Assembly: GCA_044369995.1 (NCBI GenBank)
Contig: JBILWG010000134.1
Location: 1-5,439 of the forward strand
DNA length: 5,439 bases
Reading direction: 5' to 3'
Source: F1-60-MAGs149 sp044369995
Lineage (GTDB): Bacteria > Actinomycetota > Thermoleophilia > Gaiellales > F1-60-MAGs149
The position numbers and the translations under genes were made by a program. Of this stretch, positions 1 through 5,258 are shown piece by piece (positions within the stretch are counted from its first letter, which is position 1; every line of letters begins with the position of its first letter). The notes under the pieces were generated by a model that worked only from the letters and a program-made list of their open reading frames with translations, searched no databases and was not told the origin of the DNA.

Positions 1-19
1 TGCGGCTGCGTAGCGCGCC

Positions 20-862
20 GTGGGCACCGTCGCCGTCGTCGGCTCGATCAACGTCGATGAGGTCGTGCGGGTCGAGCGACTGCCGCGCGCCGGCGAGACG
101 GTCTCCGGCGGTACCTTCCAGCGCTCCGGAGGCGGCAAGGGCGCGAACCAGGCTGTCGCCGCGGCGCGGGCAGGCGCCGCGGTGCGGATGATCGGGTGCG
201 TCGGTGACGACGTGCTCGGCGCTGAGGCGCTGGCGGAGCTCCGGGCGGCGGGAATCGATGTGGGGCGGGTGGTGCGCAGCGTCGAGGCGGCGACGGGCGT
301 GGCGCTGATCGTGGTGGATGCTGCGGGCGGGAATCAGATCGCCGTCGCACCCGGGGCAAACCGGTTGATCACGTTCCCGCCTGACGGCTTTGCGGGCGCA
401 CCGGGCGTGGCGCTGCTGTCGTTCGAGGCGCCCGATGCCGCCCTGGTCGCGGCGGCGCAGGCTGCCCGGGCGGCAGGCTGGCGGGTCGTGGTGAATCCGG
501 CTCCGTCACGACCGGTGCCGCAGGCGCTCCTCGATGCGAATCCGATCCTGATCCCCAACGAGCACGAGGCGAGCGATCTGACGGGCATTCCCGAGCCGGA
601 GCGCGCGGCGCGGGTGCTGCAGGCGATGACCGGCGCACCGGTGATCGTCACACTCGGTGCGGCAGGCGCACTGCTGGTGGAGGGTGATGGAGTGACGACG
701 GTTCCGGCGCTGGAGGTGGAGGTCGTTGACACCACCGGGGCGGGCGACTGTCTGTGCGGCACCCTTGCTGCGCGGCTGGCTGCCGGTGACGCGCTGGCGC
801 AGGCGTTGGCGCGCGCCGTCGCCGCCGCCTCGCGGAGCACCACCACCGCCGGCGCACGCTGA
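20..862 (+). CDS. rbsK: PfkB-family carbohydrate kinase, ribokinase-like
   Basis: Predicted cytoplasmic sugar kinase, most likely ATP:D-ribose 5-phosphotransferase feeding ribose into the pentose phosphate pathway. The 280-residue product has the ordered marks of the PfkB fold: GSINVD at residues 8-13 and the sugar-binding GGGKGANQ at 37-44 (PfkB signature 1). PGAN follows at 111-114, NPAPS at 159-163, NEHEA at 180-184, and TLGAAGA at 211-217. The nucleotide/anion-hole motif DTTGAGD is at 237-243, with Asp243 as the expected catalytic base. The start is GTG at 20; an in-frame TAG at 11-13 rules out a longer N-terminus and no clear Shine-Dalgarno precedes it. That TAG could also end an upstream gene. 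The protein stops straight after TTTAGAR, where relatives (about 300 residues) usually carry a further 15-20 residues, so the C-terminus may be shortened or frameshifted. It converges with the molybdoenzyme gene, 8 bp apart. Ribose specificity is inferred; another sugar or nucleoside substrate is possible. Confidence 0.9.
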   Translation: MGTVAVVGSINVDEVVRVERLPRAGETVSGGTFQRSGGGKGANQAVAAARAGAAVRMIGCVGDDVLGAEALAELRAAGIDVGRVVRSVEAATGVALIVVDAAGGNQIAVAPGANRLITFPPDGFAGAPGVALLSFEAPDAALVAAAQAARAAGWRVVVNPAPSRPVPQALLDANPILIPNEHEASDLTGIPEPERAARVLQAMTGAPVIVTLGAAGALLVEGDGVTTVPALEVEVVDTTGAGDCLCGTLAARLAAGDALAQALARAVAAASRSTTTAGAR

Positions 863-870
863 GCCGGTGC

Positions 871-1920
871 CTACTGCGCGGTGAGCGTGATCGCGTAGAC
901 GTCGTTGACGCCGTAGCCACGGCTGTTCCACGCGACCGCGTCTGGCTGCTGGCCACCCTCGCGGTCGCGCGCCTTCGAGCGTACGCGGTGCGGGCCAGGC
1001 GCCAGCGTCGCCACCAGCGAGAAGCGCGTCGGTGCGTGGCGACCGGGGCCCGGGTCGATGCGGGCGGCCTGCCACGGACCATCGTCGATCTGGATGTCGA
1101 TGCCCCCGACCCCACCGCGCCCGCCCCAGGCGATCCCCTCGAGCAGCGTCTCGCCGGCCGGCACGACCGCGTCGGCGGCGGGCGTGATGACCAGCGAGCT
1201 GACGGGCATGTGCGTGAGCTCGCGCCCAGGCGCCGGTTCACCCTCCTCGCGGAGGCGATAGTCGACGGCCTGGTAGAAGCCGTCGAACTCGCCGCGGATC
1301 ACCTCGATGTGGGTGAGCCACTTGACGGACGCGACGGCGTACCAGCCCGGCACGATCGCGCGCACGGGGTAGCCGTGCTCCGGCTCGAGGCGACGCCCGT
1401 TCATCTCCCAGGCGAGAATCGTCTCGCGGATGGCGGGATCGGCCAGCGGAATCGCGCGGGAGAACGTCTGGGGCGCGTCGTAGCCGTCGATCTCTCCGAG
1501 ATCGCAGCCGTGGAACACGAGGTGGGTGGCCTCAGGCAGCGGGCGGACGATGCTGAGCAGATCGGTCAGCTGACCACCGGCCCAGCGGGCGTGGCCGACG
1601 GCTCCCAGCGCCCACGGGACCCCGGTGGCCGGCGGGTCGAGCTCGGTGCGGCGATGCCCCGCGCACTCGAGCGTGACATGTGCAGTGGTGTGCGAGAGCT
1701 TGCGCAGATCGGTGAGCGACCAGCGGATCGGGCGCGTCACGAGGCCGGTGACGTCCAGCGCGTAGTCGCTCTCGTCGAGCTGCGGGGTGCCGTGATGCGA
1801 CCGTACGAAGTGCTCACCGGCCTCGGTGCGGTCCTTGAGCAGGGCCTCGATCGGTGTGGCGCGGCAGTCGGCTGCCAATTCGGGGGAGAGATGCTGCATC
1901 GATGGTGAATCGTTACACAT
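871..1920 (-). CDS. Molybdopterin-dependent oxidoreductase, sulfite oxidase family
   Basis: The 349-residue protein has the two-domain core of the sulfite oxidase family. The molybdopterin-binding domain spans about residues 38-210. It contains FVRSHHGTP (38-46; compare FVRNH in sulfite oxidases), LECAGHRR (84-91), and EMNG followed by HGYPVRAIVPG (182-192) and SVKWL (198-202). Cys86 in the CAG motif is the expected thiolate ligand of molybdenum. The C-terminal Ig-like Mo-co dimerisation domain spans about 230-349, ending in the typical WN-x-x-GYG-x-N pattern. There is no twin-arginine or Sec signal, no membrane segment and no cytochrome b5 domain, so it appears cytoplasmic and haem-free, like the plant enzyme; its electron acceptor is not encoded here. 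An in-frame TGA at 1930-1932 limits the start to ATG at 1918-1920 or later. Met8 is an alternative, and neither has a clear Shine-Dalgarno. It lies 39 bp downstream of the permease. Family membership is secure; the substrate (sulfite or another oxo-transfer substrate) is not. Confidence 0.9.
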   Translation of the reverse strand: MCNDSPSMQHLSPELAADCRATPIEALLKDRTEAGEHFVRSHHGTPQLDESDYALDVTGLVTRPIRWSLTDLRKLSHTTAHVTLECAGHRRTELDPPATGVPWALGAVGHARWAGGQLTDLLSIVRPLPEATHLVFHGCDLGEIDGYDAPQTFSRAIPLADPAIRETILAWEMNGRRLEPEHGYPVRAIVPGWYAVASVKWLTHIEVIRGEFDGFYQAVDYRLREEGEPAPGRELTHMPVSSLVITPAADAVVPAGETLLEGIAWGGRGGVGGIDIQIDDGPWQAARIDPGPGRHAPTRFSLVATLAPGPHRVRSKARDREGGQQPDAVAWNSRGYGVNDVYAITLTAQ

Positions 1921-1959
1921 GCTGGGTCGTCAGCCTAGCCGCGGTCGGCCAGCATCAGG

Positions 1960-2703
1960 TCAGGCCTCCGTGCGCAGGGCGCGCACCAGCCCCACCGACA
2001 GAAACACGCCCACCCAGATGACGGTGGTCAGAAGCGCGATCAGGATGCTCGACTCGCCACCGCTCACGACGCGCGTCAGGGCCGGTGTCAGCAGCCACTG
2101 CTCGCTCGCGGGCACAAGCAGCGTGATCGCGCTGAGCAGGTTGAGGCCCACGAGATTGAGGCCCAGCGCCACGGCGATCGCCCCGCCGGTCGAGCGGATC
2201 GCCACACCGATGCCGTAGGCGAGCAGCGCGAAGACGGTCACGTTGACCAGCAGGCCGAGCACCTGCTCCCAGACCTCTCCCATGGTCGGCGACGGCACTC
2301 CCGCGTGGGGGAGCACGAACGCGCCGACGATCATGAGCACGAGACCGGGCAGCGCGACCAGCAGGGCCACGAGCGCCACCAGGGGAACCCGCACCAGATA
2401 GAGACGCAGACGCGAGCAGCCCGTCAGGAGGATGTAGCGGAGCGTGCCGCCCGCCACGTCCTCCGCGCCGAAGATCGCGCCGATCACCGTGCCGAACACG
2501 ACCGACACGAGGGTCACGAAGGTCGCGAAGGCGAGGAGATCGGGGCCGCCGGCGATCGGATGCTCTGCCGGATTGACGATGTGGAGCGCCTCGCGGATGC
2601 CGATGATCGCGACGGCCAGCAGCGCTGGCGCCAAGAGCCCCGTCAGGATCAGGCCGCGACGGTGGAGCATGCGACGAAGGTCGGCGCGCGCGATGGTGAT
2701 CAT
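1960..2703 (-). CDS. ABC-2 type exporter permease subunit
   Basis: Membrane subunit of an ABC exporter, working with the ATPase encoded immediately upstream. The 247-residue protein starts with a short basic cytoplasmic stretch (residues 1-16). Six hydrophobic segments follow, at about 17-37, 57-80, 103-131, 147-169, 172-198 and 217-241, and it ends with a short charged tail. The segment 81-105 (acidic residue, GGTLR, then basic residues before helix 3) matches the cytoplasmic loop typical of ABC-2 permeases, where E-x-x-x-GTL precedes the third helix. The ATG at 2701-2703 overlaps the ATPase stop as ATGA, and a strong Shine-Dalgarno lies 7 nt upstream, so translation is probably coupled and the subunits made in matched amounts. 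The substrate cannot be read from the permease; the partner ATPase resembles the BcrA/lantibiotic-immunity group, suggesting a lipid-like or peptide substrate. Family call secure, substrate unknown. Confidence 0.88.
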   Translation of the reverse strand: MITIARADLRRMLHRRGLILTGLLAPALLAVAIIGIREALHIVNPAEHPIAGGPDLLAFATFVTLVSVVFGTVIGAIFGAEDVAGGTLRYILLTGCSRLRLYLVRVPLVALVALLVALPGLVLMIVGAFVLPHAGVPSPTMGEVWEQVLGLLVNVTVFALLAYGIGVAIRSTGGAIAVALGLNLVGLNLLSAITLLVPASEQWLLTPALTRVVSGGESSILIALLTTVIWVGVFLSVGLVRALRTEA

Positions 2704-3632
2704 GCCTGCGCCTCCTCGTGCACGAGCGCGAGATAGCGCTCCTCCAGCGACTCGCTACGCGGCTCCAATCGGCTGACCCCAAGGCCCGCCTCGACGAGGT
2801 GTCGGTTGATCGCGGCGCGCGTCGTGGCGGTATCAGGATCGAGGCGCACCGCCAGCACGCCGGAGGGCTCGACGGCAATCGCCGTGACCCCGGGCAACGT
2901 GTCGAGGAGGTTGCGGGCCCGAGCGCCATCGTCGCACTCGATCCGCAACGAGCTCGCGCCGCTCTCGAGCAGTTCCTCGAGCGAGCCGGACATCAGCAGA
3001 CGCCCGTGGTTGACGATCGCGAGGTCGTCGCACACCTTCTGGATCTCATCGAGCAGGTGCGAGGACACGAAGACCGCACGCCCGTCCGTCTCGACCAGGT
3101 CGCGGATCAGCAGGCGGAACTCAGCGACGCCATCGGGATCGAGGCCGTTGGTCGGCTCATCGAGCACCAGCAGTTCGGGATCGGATAGAAGCGCGCGTGC
3201 CACGCCGAGGCGCTGGCGCATGCCGAGGGAGTACGCCGACACCTTATCGCCCGCCCGCGGCATCAGGCCCACGCGGTCCAGCACCGGCTCGACCCGCTCG
3301 CGCGCCGCTCCACCGGTGTAGGCCGCCCACAGCTCGAGATTCTGGCGGCCCGACAGGTAGCCGTAGAAGCGGGGCTCCTCGACGATCGCGCCGACGCGCG
3401 CCAACGCGGCACCCGGCTCACGAGCGATATCGTGGCCGCGCACGGTGATGCGACCTGCGGTAGGGCGGGCCAGACCGAGGATGCAGCGGATCAGCGTCGT
3501 CTTGCCGGCGCCGTTGGGACCGAGGAAGCCGAAGCAGCGGCCAGGCTGCACCGCCAGCGAGATATCATCGAGCGCCGTGCGGGAGCCGAAGCGTCGCGTC
3601 ACGCCCTCACAGCGGATAACCGGATCGCTCAT
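2700..3632 (-). CDS. ABC transporter ATP-binding protein, BcrA/DrrA-like
   Basis: Nucleotide-binding subunit that powers the ABC-2 permease encoded directly downstream. The 310 residues show a complete ATPase set: Walker A GPNGAGKTT (38-46), ABC signature YSLGMRQR (134-141), Walker B LLVLDEP (154-160) with catalytic Glu159, D-loop NGLD (162-165) and H-loop His192 in SSHLL. The Q-loop region reads IVEEPRFYGYLSG (83-95), with glutamate where most ABC ATPases have glutamine. From memory of the family, this E-loop is characteristic of BcrA/LanF-type ATPases in bacitracin and lantibiotic self-protection transporters. Residues about 225-310 form the extra C-terminal domain common in DrrA/CcmA-like exporter ATPases. 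The start ATG at 3630-3632 has an AGGA 8 nt upstream; the stop overlaps the permease start as ATGA. It begins 37 bp after xseB, so it may share that transcript. Export role is well supported; antibiotic or peptide export is inference. Confidence 0.93.
   Translation of the reverse strand: MSDPVIRCEGVTRRFGSRTALDDISLAVQPGRCFGFLGPNGAGKTTLIRCILGLARPTAGRITVRGHDIAREPGAALARVGAIVEEPRFYGYLSGRQNLELWAAYTGGAARERVEPVLDRVGLMPRAGDKVSAYSLGMRQRLGVARALLSDPELLVLDEPTNGLDPDGVAEFRLLIRDLVETDGRAVFVSSHLLDEIQKVCDDLAIVNHGRLLMSGSLEELLESGASSLRIECDDGARARNLLDTLPGVTAIAVEPSGVLAVRLDPDTATTRAAINRHLVEAGLGVSRLEPRSESLEERYLALVHEEAQA
2711..2717 (-). promoter_or_regulatory. Shine-Dalgarno of the ABC permease
   Basis: On the minus strand the sequence reads GAGGAGG, then 7 nt, then the ATG at 2703-2701. 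It lies within the last codons of the ATPase gene, so ribosomes finishing the ATPase are well placed to restart on the permease. It supports the chosen start. Confidence 0.8.
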
Positions 3633-3640
3633 CGGCCCAA

Positions 3641-3644
3641 TCCT
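3641..3644 (-). promoter_or_regulatory. Probable Shine-Dalgarno of the ABC ATPase
   Basis: In the 37-bp xseB/ATPase gap the minus strand carries AGGA 8 nt before the ATG at 3632-3630. CAGGAT occurs twice in this gap, about 15 nt apart; only the copy nearer the start is at a usable distance. I see no convincing promoter or terminator hairpin in this gap, which favours read-through from xseB. Confidence 0.55.
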
Positions 3645-3669
3645 GACAGGCGCGATCCTGCGCGCGGCA

Positions 3670-3909
3670 TCAGGAGGCTGCGTCCGGACGCTCGATCACG
3701 AACTCGGTCAGGCCCTTGCCCTGTTCGATCTCCTGCAGATCCTTCTCCGCCGTCTCCAGGTAGGCGCGCAGGGCCTGCTCGAGTCCCTTGCCGTCACGCA
3801 GCAGCGCGATCGTCTCCTCGACGCTCAGTTCGGACTCGCCGAGCTGCTCGGCGATCTGCTCGAGTCGCTCGAGACCCTGCTCGAACGACACCTTCTGCGG
3901 CTCGCTCAT
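3670..3909 (-). CDS. xseB: Exodeoxyribonuclease VII small subunit
   Basis: Small subunit of exonuclease VII, which binds several copies along the XseA helices and is needed for an active enzyme that degrades single-stranded DNA to short oligonucleotides in the cytoplasm. The 79-residue protein is the usual length. It matches the family pattern SFEQGLERLEQIAEQL (8-23), then ELSVEETIALLRDG (27-40; compare LPLEESL-x-LFEEG), then an acidic amphipathic helix containing AEKDLQEIE. The start is ATG at 3907-3909. A longer frame open to 4071 exists, but its extra N-terminal residues are only an Arg/Pro-rich shadow of xseA, while this ATG has GGAGG 7 nt upstream. The start overlaps the xseA stop as ATGA, which implies translational coupling. 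The tail LTEFVIERPDAAS extends a little past the core. Identification rests on the pattern and on lying directly after xseA. Confidence 0.93.
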   Translation of the reverse strand: MSEPQKVSFEQGLERLEQIAEQLGESELSVEETIALLRDGKGLEQALRAYLETAEKDLQEIEQGKGLTEFVIERPDAAS

Positions 3910-5255
3910 CGGTCGACCTCCGTCTGGTCGCGGTGGATGTCCTCGATCACAGCGTCGAGGGTAGCGCCCTTCACCTCGATCGCAATGCTCTGGCCGGCCG
4001 CTAGCGCCCCGGCGTCCTTCAGCAGCGTGCCGTCGGGCAGGCGCAGGAGGGCGAAGCCGCGCTCCCGCCAATCGCGCGCGCGGATCAGGCCGAGCGTGGC
4101 GCGCAGCGACGCGCCACGAAGTGCGACGTCGTGTCGCAGGCCCGCGGAGGCGAGCCCGAGTCGCTCACGCACCACGTCCAGCGACGCGGCGCGGGGGAGG
4201 GCGCCGAGCGCGTGGTGGAGCACGATGCCGGCGCGCGCAATGCGCTCCCGCAGTGGTCCAGCGGCCAACCCGCTGGCGTGCGCCAACGTCTGGCCCGCCA
4301 GCTCGACGCGGCTCCTGCGGGCGAGCAAGGCGGCCTGACCGGCGGGCCGCATCGCCGAGCGGTCGACCCGATTGGTGGCGCCGGCCAGTCCTGCGGCGGC
4401 AAACCCGACCGCATCGCTGGCACGCCGATCGATTCGTGCCAGCAGCTCGGCGGCACTCGGCACCACGTGCTCGGCGGCACGTGCCGGTACCTCGGCCGCT
4501 GCACTGGCGACCTCATCGCAATTCGGGCGCTGCTTGGTATGGCCGATCGAGGTGACGACGGGCGTGCCGAGCGCGGAGATCGCGCGGCAGAGCGCCTCAT
4601 CCGAGAAGGGGAGCAGGTCCTCCACACTGCCACCGCCGCGCGCCAGGATGATCACGTCGACGTCGGGTACCGCGGCGAGCGTGCCGAGCGCCGCGATCAT
4701 GCTGTTGACGGCACCGGCTCCCTGCACGAGCGCGTGGCAGACGGTGATCCGCGTCGGTGGAAAGCGGTCGCGGAGCGAGCGGATCACGTCGGCTTCGGCA
4801 TCCGAATCGCGGCCCGTGACCAGGCCGACGCGGCGCGGGACTCGGGGCAGGACGGGCTTGCGCTCGGGATCCGTGAGGCCCTCCGCGCGCAGCCGCTCGC
4901 GGACGTCCAACACGCGCTGCAGCAGCTCGCCCTCGCCTGCGCTGCGAATCGCGTCGCAGTCGAGCGAGATGCTGCCGCCTTTCGCGTAGGTACGCACGCG
5001 CCGATAGCGGGCCTGAATCAGCTGCCCGTCGCGCGGCAACTCGCCGATGCGCGCCGCGGCATCGGCCCACAACACGCAGGTGATGCGCGCCTCGCCGTCA
5101 GTCAGCTCGATGTAGACGTGCCCGGAGCCCGCCCGCGTGCAGCGCTGCACCTCGCCCTCGACGACCCCGCCGCCGAGCTCTCGCACGGCGCCCTCGATCC
5201 GCCGCCAGATCGCGCTCGGCGACTCCGCGACCGTCTCGACGGGGCGGGGCTCCAC
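3906..5255 (-). CDS. xseA: Exodeoxyribonuclease VII large subunit, variant GHExD motif
   Basis: Catalytic subunit of exonuclease VII, which acts with XseB on single-stranded DNA in repair and recombination. The 449 residues follow the family order. An N-terminal OB-fold (about 12-105) contains VEGEVQRCTRAGSGHVYIEL (32-51). The catalytic domain (about 125-265) has VGLVTGRDSDAEADVIRSL (143-161, with the conserved Asp156), ARGGGSVEDLLPFSDE (205-220), and GHTKQRPNCDEVA (238-250). An alanine/arginine-rich helical region follows (about 265-390), then the C-terminal RGFALLR block (399-405). Arg206, His239 and Asp247 are kept. However, the usual GHExD reads GHTKQ, so the expected Glu and Asp become Thr240 and Gln242, and the usual EDLW is EDLL. 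The start is GTG at 5253-5255, the first possible start after an in-frame TAA at 5259-5261; there is no close Shine-Dalgarno, so coupling to the upstream gene is likely. The stop overlaps xseB. Family identity is certain; full activity is an open question. Confidence 0.93.
   Translation of the reverse strand: MEPRPVETVAESPSAIWRRIEGAVRELGGGVVEGEVQRCTRAGSGHVYIELTDGEARITCVLWADAAARIGELPRDGQLIQARYRRVRTYAKGGSISLDCDAIRSAGEGELLQRVLDVRERLRAEGLTDPERKPVLPRVPRRVGLVTGRDSDAEADVIRSLRDRFPPTRITVCHALVQGAGAVNSMIAALGTLAAVPDVDVIILARGGGSVEDLLPFSDEALCRAISALGTPVVTSIGHTKQRPNCDEVASAAAEVPARAAEHVVPSAAELLARIDRRASDAVGFAAAGLAGATNRVDRSAMRPAGQAALLARRSRVELAGQTLAHASGLAAGPLRERIARAGIVLHHALGALPRAASLDVVRERLGLASAGLRHDVALRGASLRATLGLIRARDWRERGFALLRLPDGTLLKDAGALAAGQSIAIEVKGATLDAVIEDIHRDQTEVDR
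3917..3921 (-). promoter_or_regulatory. Shine-Dalgarno of xseB
   Basis: The minus strand reads GGAGG, 7 nt before the xseB ATG at 3909-3907. It lies inside the last codons of xseA and decides the xseB start in favour of the short, family-length product over a longer open frame. Confidence 0.8.
4464..4483. repeat. Short perfect inverted repeat inside xseA
   Basis: CACGTGC and GCACGTG flank a six-base spacer (TCGGCG), giving a possible 7-bp hairpin with two CACGTG palindromes. It lies in codons for the Ala/Glu-rich stretch around residues 258-264 of XseA. It overlaps an 11-bp direct repeat, CTCGGCGGCAC, at 4446-4456 and 4470-4480. It is most simply explained by repeated Ala-Ala-Glu codons in GC-rich DNA; no function is claimed. 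Confidence 0.3.
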
Positions 5256-5258
5256 GCG

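Noticed and set aside
1..19. Possible 3' end of an upstream plus-strand gene ending at TAG (11-13)
   Set aside because: Only three codons (Ala-Ala-Ala) precede the stop in the window, too little to call a gene.
855..889. Possible terminator hairpin (CACGCT/AGCGTG) between the convergent genes
   Set aside because: Only a 6-bp stem with a 23-nt loop and no T-run on either strand. Stems this short are expected by chance in GC-rich DNA.
988..1908. Long plus-strand open frame (306 codons) opposite the molybdoenzyme gene
   Set aside because: Arg/Gly/Ala/Val-rich with no recognisable motif, and fully antisense to a gene with clear family motifs. Such open frames are common opposite GC-rich coding DNA.
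1921..1959. Possible promoter or terminator before the molybdoenzyme gene
   Set aside because: The 39-bp gap has no recognisable -10/-35 pair, no T-run and only a weak 5-bp inverted repeat, so neither can be supported.
1955..2929. Minus-strand open frame of 324 codons across the permease and ATPase
   Set aside because: Out of frame with both the ATPase and permease, extremely Arg/Pro/His-rich, and without the Walker motifs or membrane helices found in the true frames.
3910..4071. N-terminal extension of xseB up to an ATG at 4071
   Set aside because: The extra 54 residues are low-complexity Arg/Pro-rich sequence lying in xseA coding DNA. The downstream ATG at 3909 has a strong Shine-Dalgarno and gives the normal XseB length.
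3445..4338. Plus-strand open frame of 297 codons spanning the ATPase start, xseB and part of xseA
   Set aside because: It crosses three well-supported minus-strand genes and has Ser/Arg-rich composition with no family pattern; it is a shadow frame.
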